Assembly (NCBI RefSeq): GCF_014127285.1
Contig: NZ_CP059901.1
Span: forward strand, 1,364,001-1,428,000
Source: Mumia sp. ZJ1417
GTDB taxonomy: Bacteria > Actinomycetota > Actinomycetes > Propionibacteriales > Nocardioidaceae
Direction: 5' to 3'
Length of the DNA stretch: 64,000 bases
The notes below the pieces were generated by a model. That model saw only the letters and a program-made list of their open reading frames with translations. It had not been told where the DNA came from and made no database searches. Made by a program: the position numbers and the translations under genes. This document shows, piece by piece, positions 55,129-64,000 of this stretch (its first letter is position 1; the number at the start of each line of letters is the position of its first letter).

Positions 55129-57192
55129 ATGAGTACGCCTGAACCCTTGCAGCACACCGTCACGATCCCGGCGAGCATCCCGATGGTGGCGCTGCTCGGC
55201 CCCGCCGACGAGTTCCTCCGCCTGATCGAGTCCAGCTTCGACGCCGACGTCCACGTCCGTGGCAACCAGGTCTCCATCCGCGCAACGGCGGCCGAGTCCG
55301 CGCTGGTCGAGCGGTTGCTCGATGAGCTGGTGACGATGATCCGGACCGGTCAGGGCCTGACGACCGAGACGATCGAGCGCAGCATCGCGATCCTGCGGAC
55401 CGAGACTGAGGAGCGTCCCGCCGACGTCCTCAGCCTCAACATCCTGTCCAATCGCGGCCGGACGATCCGTCCCAAGACGCTCAACCAGAAGCGGTATGTC
55501 GACGCGATCGACAAGCAGACGATCGTCTTCGGCATCGGGCCCGCCGGCACCGGCAAGACGTACCTCGCGATGGCCAAGGCCGTGCAGGCGCTCCAGTCCA
55601 AGGACGTCACGCGGATCATCCTCACGCGCCCTGCGGTGGAGGCCGGCGAGAACCTCGGCTTCTTGCCGGGCACGCTCAGCGAGAAGATCGATCCCTACCT
55701 GCGCCCGCTGTACGACGCGCTGCACGACATGCTCGACCCCGAGACAATCCCCAAGCTGCTCGCGGCCGGGACGATCGAGGTCGCGCCGCTGGCCTACATG
55801 CGTGGAAGGGCTCAGCCGGTTGACCGCGCTGTGCTGACGCCGACGGGCTGGCAGCGAATCGGCAAGCTGCAGGTCGGCGATCTCGTTATCGGACGGGACG
55901 GTCGACCGACGCCCGTTCTCGGTGTCTACCCGCAGGGTGAGCGTGACGTCTATCGCGTCACCGCCCAGGACGGGGCGTCGACGCTGGCGTGCGGCGAGCA
56001 TCTGTGGACCGTCCGCACGGCGTCGGACCGTCGGCGAGGGCGCAGCCGCACGCTCCAGACACGCGAGATGATCGGCAAGGAGCGGGCGCTGCACGCTCGC
56101 CGATACGAGATTCCGATGGTCGACCCGGTCGAGATGGAGCCGAAGGACATCCCGATCGACCCGTACGCACTGGGGCTGCTGCTCGGCGACGGCTGCCTCA
56201 CGACCAAGACGACCCCGACGTTCACGACCGCCGATCCAGAGCTGGCCGACGCGCTCGAGGGACTGCTTCCCGCGATCCAGGTCGCCCGCCGTGGCTCCGA
56301 CTACGACTACGTGCTCCGACACACCGAAGGTGGACGCGGCGGCCTTCGCATCGCGAACCCCGTCACCGTGGCCGTCAGGGATCTCGCGCTCGTGCACAAG
56401 ACCTCACCCGCCACGTTCGTGCCTGTCGCGTACCTCTACAACTCGCGTGAGGTCCGGCTCGGTGTCCTGCAGGGCCTGCTCGACAGCGACGGCGGGACGG
56501 TCACACAGGACGGCCGGACCTGCCGGATCCAGTACACGACGACGTCGCCACGGCTTCGCGACGACGTGACCTTCCTCGTACGTTCGCTCGGCGGAGTCGT
56601 ATACGTGCATACGCGTCAGGCGAACGGTCGCAAGCCCGGGCTCGCGAGGGGACGTGAGGTTGCCTATCGGCACGACGCCTACACGCTCGACATCCGGCTT
56701 CCGGAGGGTGTCACGCCGTTCCGCCTCGCGCGCAAGGCAGACGCGTACGCGGCAACCGGTGGTGGTCGGCCGATGCGGTTCATCGACTCGATCGAGCCCG
56801 CCGGTCGTGCGGAGACCGTGTGCATCGCGGTCGGTGCTCAGGACTCGCTCTACGTGACGGACGATTTCTTGGTTACGCACAACACGTTGAACGATGCGTT
56901 CATCATCCTCGACGAGGCCCAGAACACCTCGCCCGAGCAGATGAAGATGTTCCTCACCCGGCTCGGCTTCGGCTCCAAGATGGTCGTCACCGGTGACATC
57001 ACCCAGATCGACCTGCCGGGTGGCACGCGCAGCGGCTTGCGGGTGGTGCGCGAGATCCTTGACGGCGTCCGGGACATCTCCTTCCAGATGCTGACCTCCG
57101 CGGACGTGGTCCGCCACAAGCTGGTCGGTCGCATCGTGGCCGCCTACGACGAGTATGAGGACGAAGGTCATGAACGTCGACGTACTCGATGA
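55129..57192 (+). CDS. phoH: PhoH family ATPase interrupted by an in-frame intein
   Basis: This 687-residue precursor would give a 329-residue PhoH after splicing. The N-extein (1-227) has an N-terminal KH-like part and the P-loop [10 protein letters not shown] (135-144). The C-extein resumes at Thr586 with [24 protein letters not shown] (Walker B) and [15 protein letters not shown]. The intact family reads AYMRGR-TLNDAF across the join, exactly where the intein sits. PhoH is an ATPase linked to RNA handling near ybeY. The ATG 55129 lacks a close ribosome site; see finding. Confidence 0.93.
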   Translation: MSTPEPLQHTVTIPASIPMVALLGPADEFLRLIESSFDADVHVRGNQVSIRATAAESALVERLLDELVTMIRTGQGLTTETIERSIAILRTETEERPADVLSLNILSNRGRTIRPKTLNQKRYVDAIDKQTIVFGIGPAGTGKTYLAMAKAVQALQSKDVTRIILTRPAVEAGENLGFLPGTLSEKIDPYLRPLYDALHDMLDPETIPKLLAAGTIEVAPLAYMRGRAQPVDRAVLTPTGWQRIGKLQVGDLVIGRDGRPTPVLGVYPQGERDVYRVTAQDGASTLACGEHLWTVRTASDRRRGRSRTLQTREMIGKERALHARRYEIPMVDPVEMEPKDIPIDPYALGLLLGDGCLTTKTTPTFTTADPELADALEGLLPAIQVARRGSDYDYVLRHTEGGRGGLRIANPVTVAVRDLALVHKTSPATFVPVAYLYNSREVRLGVLQGLLDSDGGTVTQDGRTCRIQYTTTSPRLRDDVTFLVRSLGGVVYVHTRQANGRKPGLARGREVAYRHDAYTLDIRLPEGVTPFRLARKADAYAATGGGRPMRFIDSIEPAGRAETVCIAVGAQDSLYVTDDFLVTHNTLNDAFIILDEAQNTSPEQMKMFLTRLGFGSKMVVTGDITQIDLPGGTRSGLRVVREILDGVRDISFQMLTSADVVRHKLVGRIVAAYDEYEDEGHERRRTR
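55810..56883 (+). mobile_element. Class 3-type intein with LAGLIDADG homing endonuclease inside phoH
   Basis: 358 codons. Intein residue 1 is Ala (not Cys/Ser/Thr). The catalytic trio of class 3 inteins is present: Trp66 (GEHLWTV), Cys338 (ETVCIAV, block F) and Thr356 in the end VTHN, with Asn358 at the C-terminus and Thr as the +1 residue. Two LAGLIDADG-type motifs (ALGLLLGDG at intein 120-128 and [11 protein letters not shown] at about 220-230) indicate an endonuclease that looks intact. It lies next to the Walker B of the host, a typical conserved-site insertion. Confidence 0.9.
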
Positions 57193-57649
57193 GTCCAGCT
57201 GGCGCGACGAGTCCGGCGAGCCGGTCGACGTCGAGCGCCTGACCCGCCTGTCGCGGTTCGTGATGACCGAGATGCGGCTGGCCCCGGCCACCGAGATGAC
57301 GATGATCGTCGTCGATCCGGGCACGATGGCCGAGTACAACGAGAAGTGGATGGACAAGAAGGGTCCGACCGACGTCCTGTCTTTCCCGATGGACGAGCTG
57401 CGACCCGGCTCCGACGACCTCGACGCCGAGGAGGGCTATCTCGGCGACATGCTGCTGTGCCCCGCGGTCGCCGCCAAGGATGCGGCCAGCGAAGGCCTGG
57501 ATCTCCGCGACCACCTCGAGCTGCTGACGGTCCACGGGATCTTGCACCTTCTGGGCTACGACCACGCCGAGCCCGAGGAGCACCGCGAGATGTTCGCCCT
57601 CCAGGACGTCGTCCTGGCCAAGTGGCGCGAGGCGGAGCCACCGCAATGA
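57170..57649 (+). CDS. ybeY: Endoribonuclease YbeY
   Basis: This 159-residue zinc RNase of 16S rRNA maturation has the motif HGILHLLGYDHxxxxEH (histidines H-x3-H-x5-H). The ATG at 57170 overlaps the end of phoH by 23 bp, and the first residues [10 protein letters not shown] fit the family N-terminus. The stop overlaps the next gene's start (ATGA), keeping phoH-ybeY-CNNM coupled. Typical position between phoH and era. Confidence 0.96.
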   Translation: MNVDVLDESSWRDESGEPVDVERLTRLSRFVMTEMRLAPATEMTMIVVDPGTMAEYNEKWMDKKGPTDVLSFPMDELRPGSDDLDAEEGYLGDMLLCPAVAAKDAASEGLDLRDHLELLTVHGILHLLGYDHAEPEEHREMFALQDVVLAKWREAEPPQ

Positions 57650-58953
57650 CGATCGACGTCTGGCTGGTCGTCCTCGCCGTCGCTCTGGTCGGGTTGGCGG
57701 GCCTGCTCGCCAGTGTCGACGCCGCGCTCTCCACCTTCTCCAAGGCTCGCGCCGACGAGCTGGTCGCCGAGGGGCGCTCCGGTGCCACGCGGGTCGCGCG
57801 CGTCGTCCGCGACCCCGCCCCGTACATCAACACGGCGCTGCTGCTGCGCATCGTGGCCGAGACCGGCGCCGTCGTCCTCGTGGCGGTCATGTTCGCCCGT
57901 GCCATCGACGGGCTCTGGCAGCAGCTGCTGCTCGCGACGCTGGTGATGTCGGTCGTCTCGTTCGTCGCGATCGGTGTCGGCCCTCGTACGCTCGGCCGCC
58001 AGAACTCCGAGCGCGTCGGCCTGCTGTCCGCCGGGCTGCTCATCGCGATCACCCGCATCCTGGGCCCCGTCCCGCGCGTCCTCATCGCGATCGGCAACGC
58101 CCTCACCCCGGGCAAGGGCTTTCGTGAAGGCCCGTTCTCGTCCGAGGCAGAGCTGCGTGAGCTGGTCGACCTGGCTGAGCAGAGCGCGCTGATCGAGTCC
58201 GGCGAGCGGCAGATGATCCACTCCGTCTTCGAGCTCGGCGACACCGTCGTGCGCGAGGTGATGGTGCCTCGTACGGACGTCGTGTTCATCGAACGCACCA
58301 AGAAGCTGCGCCAGGCGATGTCGCTCGCGCTGCGCAGCGGCTACTCCCGCATCCCGGTGACGGGCGACAGCCTCGACGACGTCGTCGGCATGGCCTATCT
58401 CAAGGACATCACCAAGCGCGTCTTCGACAACCGTGACGCCGAGACGACCGAGCGGGTCGAGTCGGTGATGCGGCCGTGCCTGTACGTCCCCGACTCCAAG
58501 CCGGCGGCCGAGCTCCTGCGCGAGATGCAGGCACAGCGCACCCACGTGGCGATCGTCGTCGACGAGTACGGCGGCACGGCGGGCATGGTCACGATCGAGG
58601 ACATCCTCGAGGAGATCGTCGGCGAGATCACCGACGAGTACGACGCGCCGCCGGAGGACATCGAGCACCTGTCGAACGGCTCCGTACGCATCAGCGCACG
58701 CTTCGACGTCGACGACCTCCAGGAGCTGTTCGGGGTCCCGATCGAGGACGACGACGTCGACTCGGTGGGCGGCCTCATGGCCAAGCACCTCGGCAAGGTC
58801 CCGATCGCGGGGAGCGAGGTGTCGCTCGACGGGCTGCGCTTCGTCGCCGAGGCCCCGCGCGGACGACGCAACCGGATCGGCACGGTCATCGTGAGCCGAG
58901 AGGCCTCCGGCGGTGATTCGGAGGAGTCGGTCGGCGCGAGCGCGTCGGGTTGA
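57646..58953 (+). CDS. CNNM/CBS-domain membrane protein (CorC/HlyC family)
   Basis: This 435-residue protein has a DUF21/CNNM membrane domain (about 1-130), two CBS domains (about 200-320: VREVMVPRTDVVFIERTKKLRQAM and VESVMRPCLYVPDSKPAAELL) and a C-terminal CorC_HlyC domain (about 345-425). It probably moves Mg2+ or another divalent ion, or regulates such movement; the older 'hemolysin' label is not supported. Its start overlaps ybeY's stop (ATGA). Confidence 0.93.
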   Translation: MTIDVWLVVLAVALVGLAGLLASVDAALSTFSKARADELVAEGRSGATRVARVVRDPAPYINTALLLRIVAETGAVVLVAVMFARAIDGLWQQLLLATLVMSVVSFVAIGVGPRTLGRQNSERVGLLSAGLLIAITRILGPVPRVLIAIGNALTPGKGFREGPFSSEAELRELVDLAEQSALIESGERQMIHSVFELGDTVVREVMVPRTDVVFIERTKKLRQAMSLALRSGYSRIPVTGDSLDDVVGMAYLKDITKRVFDNRDAETTERVESVMRPCLYVPDSKPAAELLREMQAQRTHVAIVVDEYGGTAGMVTIEDILEEIVGEITDEYDAPPEDIEHLSNGSVRISARFDVDDLQELFGVPIEDDDVDSVGGLMAKHLGKVPIAGSEVSLDGLRFVAEAPRGRRNRIGTVIVSREASGGDSEESVGASASG

Positions 58954-58977
58954 GGGTCCGCCGATACCCTGGACCTC

Positions 58978-59334
58978 ATGGTTTCCCCACCCCTCACTGT
59001 CGACGACCCTGAGGATCGCAAGATCCTCACCCTCGCCCGCGCGACGCGGGCGCGGACCCGCGCCGCCGAGGGGGCATCCGTGCGCGACCGCGACGGTCGA
59101 ACGTACGCGGCATCGACCGTCGAGCTGCCCTCGCTGAAGCTGACCGCACTCCGTCTCGCGGTCGCGATGGCCGTCTCGTCCGGAGCGACCGGCCTCGAGG
59201 CTGCGGCGCTGAGCACCGACGGTGACGGCGTGAGCGACGACGACATGGCGGCGGTCCGCGACCTCGCCGGCGCGGGTGTCCCGGTCCTGGTCGCCGACGT
59301 CCACGGCACGCCGCACTCTCGGGTGGACTCGTGA
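58978..59334 (+). CDS. Cytidine-deaminase-like protein without zinc ligands
   Basis: This 118-residue protein occupies the place of a small deaminase-fold gene commonly found before era in actinobacteria. Its strands/helices (RTYAASTVELPSLKLTALRLAVAMAVSSGATGLEAAAL) follow that fold, but the HxE/CxE and PCxxC zinc motifs are absent; there is no Cys or useful His in the region, so deamination is not expected. The stop overlaps era (GTGA). A structural or regulatory role is possible. Confidence 0.72.
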   Translation: MVSPPLTVDDPEDRKILTLARATRARTRAAEGASVRDRDGRTYAASTVELPSLKLTALRLAVAMAVSSGATGLEAAALSTDGDGVSDDDMAAVRDLAGAGVPVLVADVHGTPHSRVDS

Positions 59335-60248
59335 GCACGTTCCGGTCGGGCTTCGCATGCTTCGTCGGCCGTCCCAACGCCGGCAAGTCGACACTCACCA
59401 ACGCGCTCGTCGGCGAGAAGGTCGCGATCACGTCCTCGCGTCCGCAGACGACCCGCCACGCGATCCGAGGGCTGGTCCACCGCCCCGAGGGTCAGCTGAT
59501 CCTGATCGACACCCCGGGGCTCCACCGCCCGCGCACCCTGCTGGGGGAGCGGCTCAACGACCTCGTTCGCAGCACGTGGTCGGAGGTCGACGTGATCGGC
59601 GTGTGCCTGCCGGCCGACCAGCGGATCGGTCCTGGCGACCGTTACCTCATCGGCGAGCTCGCCAAGATCCGACGCAGGCCGATGCTGGCGCTCGCCACCA
59701 AGGCGGACAAGGTCGCGCCCGAGCGGCTCATCGAGCACCTCGCGGCGATCGCTGCGACCGGCGACGAGCTCGGCGTCGAGTGGAAGCACGTCGTCCCCGT
59801 CTCCGCGGTGTCCGGCTACCAGGTCGAGCATCTGCGTGACCTGCTGATCGCCGAGCTGCCCGAGGGGGTCCCGCTCTATCCCGACGGCCACCTCACCGAC
59901 GAGCCTGAGGAGACGCTGGTCGCCGAGGTGATCCGTGAGGCGTCGCTCGAGGGCGTGCGCGACGAGCTCCCGCACTCGATCGCGGTCGTCATCGAGGAGA
60001 TGGTGCCGCGCGAGGACCGACCCGAGGACAAGCCGCTGGTCGACGTGCGGGCCACGATCTTCGTCGAGCGTGACAGCCAGAAGGGCATCGTGATCGGCAA
60101 GGGCGGTTCGCGCCTGCGCCAGATCGGCACCGACTCGCGCGGACAGATCGAGCGGATCCTCGGCACCCCGGTGTTCCTGGACCTGCGGGTCAAGGTCGCC
60201 AAGGACTGGCAGCGCGATCCGAAGCAGCTGCGCCGCCTCGGCTTCTAG
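59331..60248 (+). CDS. era: Ribosome-assembly GTPase Era
   Basis: This 305-residue protein has G1 GRPNAGKST, G3 DTPG, G4 TKAD and a C-terminal KH domain (ATIFVERDSQKGIVIGKGGSRLRQIGTDSRGQIERILGTPVFLDLRVKV) that binds the 3' end of 16S rRNA. It couples GTP hydrolysis to 30S maturation. The GTG start overlaps the previous TGA (GTGA). It ends at a TAG that forms a 14-bp palindrome (60246-60259) with the stop of the convergent gene. Confidence 0.97.
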   Translation: MSTFRSGFACFVGRPNAGKSTLTNALVGEKVAITSSRPQTTRHAIRGLVHRPEGQLILIDTPGLHRPRTLLGERLNDLVRSTWSEVDVIGVCLPADQRIGPGDRYLIGELAKIRRRPMLALATKADKVAPERLIEHLAAIAATGDELGVEWKHVVPVSAVSGYQVEHLRDLLIAELPEGVPLYPDGHLTDEPEETLVAEVIREASLEGVRDELPHSIAVVIEEMVPREDRPEDKPLVDVRATIFVERDSQKGIVIGKGGSRLRQIGTDSRGQIERILGTPVFLDLRVKVAKDWQRDPKQLRRLGF

Positions 60249-60256
60249 CCCGCGGG

Positions 60257-61168
60257 CTACTTCTTGGTCTTGGCGAAGCAGACGCCCCACCGCTCGCCGC
60301 GCTGCCACGCGGTGCGGCTGGGGGAGATGTAGCCGTAGTCGAACGACCCGCGGGTGTCGAGATAGCGGCGCACGCCCGCGGGGCAGCGGTCGCGCATGGT
60401 CGCCTGGACCTTCTTGGTGCCGGGGTACCTCACCTTCGCGGCGCCGAGCCGGATGGTGTCCACCCCGCGCCACTGGTGACGGGTCGAGCAGGTCACTGTG
60501 CCGCTGGCGCTGCGGATGTCACCGCGCACGCACTGCATGAAGTCGCGGCCGCGCTTGCCCTTGAGCGCGTTCTTGGTCCGAGCGGGCAGCGCAGCCAGTC
60601 GTGCGCTGTTCGCCGACAGCACGAGGTCGCACCGCATCCAGTCGGCGCCCTCGGCGGTCTGCGCTGCGCTGGGGACACCGACGACGAAGCCGAACTGCGA
60701 CCGCTTCAGCGTCTTGGCGTCGGTGCCGAGCCAGCCGGCAGCGGCCCGCTCGCAGTACGGGCGGGCCGAGCGGAGGATGCGGGTGGTGTCGTACGCGGTG
60801 ACAGCGGCCTTCACGGAAGCGTTCATCGGGCGTACGAGAGAGGTGACCGAGGTCGCACCTGAGCACGTGATCGGGGCGGCATCGTCGTCGCTGACGCGCA
60901 GCGCGACGTCGACCGTGCTCGGCTTGCGGCACTCGCCAGCCTTCGGTGGAGCCGCGACAGGCTCTGCGGTCGGGGTCGGTGCGGGGGTCGTCCCTGTGGC
61001 AGGCGGCAGCGAGCGTACGGGCGGGGGCGGCGCGTCGTCCGCACCGGGCGCAGCGCCGCTGATGTCGCCGGCGGAGCCGCAGGCGGTGACGAGCACTAGC
61101 GCCGCAGCGCCGACCACACCCAGCAGCGAGTTGCGGGCGCGGGTGCGGGGGCGTCGGAGAGCCGACAC
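60257..61168 (-). CDS. Septum-formation-type lipoprotein
   Basis: This 303-residue protein starts with a basic, hydrophobic signal (SALRRPRTRARNSLLGVVGAAALVLVTAC, lipobox Cys30), a Pro/Thr-rich linker (about 45-75), then a Cys-rich extracellular domain (Cys-...-Cys-H patterns: ITCSGATSVTSL, MRCDLVLS, VTCSTRHQWRGV, RWGVCF) like the Septum_form domain. These proteins are linked to septation only by name. GTG 61168 is fixed by GGAGGACGTACC. Role in cell division is not shown by the sequence. Confidence 0.72.
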   Translation of the reverse strand: MSALRRPRTRARNSLLGVVGAAALVLVTACGSAGDISGAAPGADDAPPPPVRSLPPATGTTPAPTPTAEPVAAPPKAGECRKPSTVDVALRVSDDDAAPITCSGATSVTSLVRPMNASVKAAVTAYDTTRILRSARPYCERAAAGWLGTDAKTLKRSQFGFVVGVPSAAQTAEGADWMRCDLVLSANSARLAALPARTKNALKGKRGRDFMQCVRGDIRSASGTVTCSTRHQWRGVDTIRLGAAKVRYPGTKKVQATMRDRCPAGVRRYLDTRGSFDYGYISPSRTAWQRGERWGVCFAKTKK

Positions 61169-61254
61169 GGTACGTCCTCCCGGGGGGTTCGGCGGTACGA
61201 CGGCAGCCAGTGTACGGGCAGGAGGTGAGGGGACGATGGCGCCTTTGCACAGCC

Positions 61255-61749
61255 TTACGGGGTGAGCAGCGCCGCCAGCGTCGCACCGAGCTCGTAGGCC
61301 TGCTCCCGCTCGGGCGCACCGACGTTGCCGAGCACCTCGAGCACGGGCGCTGCCTGTGTCCATGGCAGCGCGCCCGCGATCGACTGCACCGCTCGTACGG
61401 CGCCGGTGGTGTCGTACCGGCCGTGCACCCAGAGCCCGTACGGCCTGGTCCTGCGGACTCCGTCCTTCGTGCCCGCTGCGGAGCCGTCCTCGCTCAGCGC
61501 ACCGCCGGCCTCGAGGAAGATCGTGTCGAAAAAGTGCTTGAGAGCTCCGCTCATATAGCCGAAGTTCGCGGTGGTGCCGAAGAGGTACCCGTCGGCCGCC
61601 AGCACGTCGCCGGCCCGGGCCTCCAGCGCCGGGAGGACGACCACCTCGACACCCTCGAGCGCAGGATCGTGCGCGCCTGCCACCGCGGCGTCCGTGAGCG
61701 ACTGGACGGTCGGTGTCGGCGAGTGGTGGACGATCAGCAGGGTGGACAT
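61255..61749 (-). CDS. Flavodoxin-fold NAD(P)H oxidoreductase
   Basis: This 164-residue protein has the flavodoxin/NAD(P)H-reductase fold: LLIVHHSPTPTVQSLTDAAVAGA (FMN phosphate loop), DGYLFGTTANFGYMSGALKHFFDTIF, and GLWVHGRYDTTGAVRAVQSIAGAL. It would bind FMN and reduce quinone or azo-type acceptors. The ATG at 61747-61749 is divergent from the leuA leader. It is a single-domain protein of normal length. Confidence 0.88.
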   Translation of the reverse strand: MSTLLIVHHSPTPTVQSLTDAAVAGAHDPALEGVEVVVLPALEARAGDVLAADGYLFGTTANFGYMSGALKHFFDTIFLEAGGALSEDGSAAGTKDGVRRTRPYGLWVHGRYDTTGAVRAVQSIAGALPWTQAAPVLEVLGNVGAPEREQAYELGATLAALLTP

Positions 61750-61791
61750 CTCGCGAGACTAGCGCCGTCGTGGGCTATGCTGACGCCAGCC

Positions 61792-61842
61792 ATGTACATC
61801 GCGCGCCTCCTCCTTCGGTGCCGCGGCGAGGGTTCGCACTAG
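61792..61842 (+). CDS. Leucine leader peptide of leuA
   Basis: The 16-codon frame MYIARLLLRCRGEGSH has three consecutive Leu codons (CTC CTC CTT, 61807-61815) and ends at TAG 61840-61842. A TATGCT -10 (61776-61781) lies 10 bp before the ATG, so the transcript is leaderless or almost so. It is the known form of the actinobacterial leuA leader. An in-frame ATG at 61777 would overlap the -10 and is unlikely. Confidence 0.8.
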   Translation: MYIARLLLRCRGEGSH

Positions 61843-63651
<1,809 letters not shown>

Positions 63652-63673
63652 CGCCGTTCCGCCGGCAGGTGCG

Positions 63674-64000
63674 CTAGGACCGCGCCGGCCGGCGGGTACG
63701 GGCGGGGGTACGCCCCGCGCCGCCACTGCGGCTCGACGTCGTGTCCGAGGGCAGCGCCAGCGTGGCCGCCAGGCCGCCCACGAGGATGAGGGCGGCGACC
63801 GCGGTGGTGACCTTGCTGGCGGTGATCAGCGACGCCTGTGCGACCTCGCCCACCTCGGCCGTCGCAGGGTCCTCGAGGAGCTCCGGGATCGCTGCCCCGA
63901 CGCTGTCGCGGACGAGCGAGACGGCCGCGTCCTGATCGGGCCCCGGCATGTCCGTCCGCGCGAGCTCGTCGGCCGTCTGCGCGGCGAGGGTCGAGATCAG
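63674..64000 (-). CDS. C-terminal end of an MFS transporter (5' part outside the window)
   Basis: The frame is open to the window edge. The last 109 codons read LISTLAAQTADELARTDMPGPDQDAAVSL..., a polar extracellular stretch, then one last helix (TASKVTTAVAALILVGGLAATLALPS) and a basic tail ending at TAG 63674. This is the usual end of DHA2-type drug efflux carriers. The ATG at 63949 is internal. The family is inferred from the tail alone. Confidence 0.6.
   Translation of the reverse strand: MISTLAAQTADELARTDMPGPDQDAAVSLVRDSVGAAIPELLEDPATAEVGEVAQASLITASKVTTAVAALILVGGLAATLALPSDTTSSRSGGAGRTPARTRRPARS

Noticed and set aside
57646-58953. Hemolysin
   Set aside because: The DUF21/CBS/CorC_HlyC architecture is that of ion-transport-linked CNNM proteins; the toxin label is historical.
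60246-60259. Terminator at the era / septum-protein junction (TAGCCCGCGGGCTA)
   Set aside because: The palindrome has no loop and is formed largely by the two overlapping stop codons; not enough for a terminator.
63659-63695. Hairpin after leuA (CCGCCGGC with GCCGGCGG)
   Set aside because: The 8-bp arms are 21 bp apart and one lies in the convergent gene; such GC pairs arise often by chance here.

Overview
High-GC actinobacterial chromosome. GC is roughly 70%, GTG starts are frequent, genes often overlap by 4 to 8 bases, and the gene order holA / rpsT / lepA / hemW / hrcA-dnaJ-phoH-ybeY-CNNM-era / leuA is the kind seen in Nocardioidaceae and relatives. The lineage is an inference; no rRNA gene is present to test it. 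The window holds about 55 protein genes packed with short gaps. No stretch over about 300 bases lacks a gene. I saw no tRNA, rRNA, CRISPR array, prophage or insertion sequence.

Region by region. (1) 0.2-11.3 kb is a wall teichoic-acid-like polymer locus: a two-gene exporter (minus strand) diverges from a fused cytidylyltransferase/reductase, a 1164-residue duplicated glycerophosphotransferase, an ExoA-type glycosyltransferase and a polysaccharide pyruvyl transferase. Converging on these are another glycerophosphotransferase and a CDP-alcohol phosphotransferase. (2) 11.3-18 kb is mixed metabolism: a PAS protein, a glutathionyl-hydroquinone-reductase-type GST, an MFS carrier, an M13 metallopeptidase, and a cupin regulator divergent from a BenE carrier across a double operator. 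(3) 18-25 kb is a maltose/alpha-glucoside uptake module (ABC importer, GH13 glucosidase, LacI regulator, two matching operators). (4) 25-31 kb has a TrkH/TrkA potassium system, galE, a sugar dehydrogenase lipoprotein, a Na+/solute symporter and a small membrane partner.

(5) 31.3-34 kb is leuS, preceded by a leaderless leader peptide and an attenuator-like hairpin pair, and followed by a cluster of REP-like palindromes. (6) 34-42 kb has a MerR regulator and a membrane gene divided by a perfect 50-bp palindrome, then an MpaB-type oxygenase, DegV, comEA-comEC, holA and rpsT. (7) 42-52 kb has lepA, a composite pseudogene (TetR head joined to an epimerase tail), a MOSC protein, an acyl-CoA ligase, hemW and a GntR-regulated ABC exporter. 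(8) 52-60 kb is the heat-shock/RNA-maturation run hrcA-dnaJ-phoH-ybeY-CNNM-deaminase-like-era, with CIRCE before hrcA and an in-frame class 3-type intein inside phoH. (9) 60-64 kb has a septum-formation-type lipoprotein, a flavodoxin-fold protein, leuA with its leucine leader, and the C-terminus of an MFS carrier cut by the window edge.

The most unusual items are the PhoH intein, the 50-bp palindrome, the two leucine leaders (leuS and leuA), the duplicated glycerophosphotransferase and the composite pseudogene. I did not find a convincing wholly new multi-gene system.
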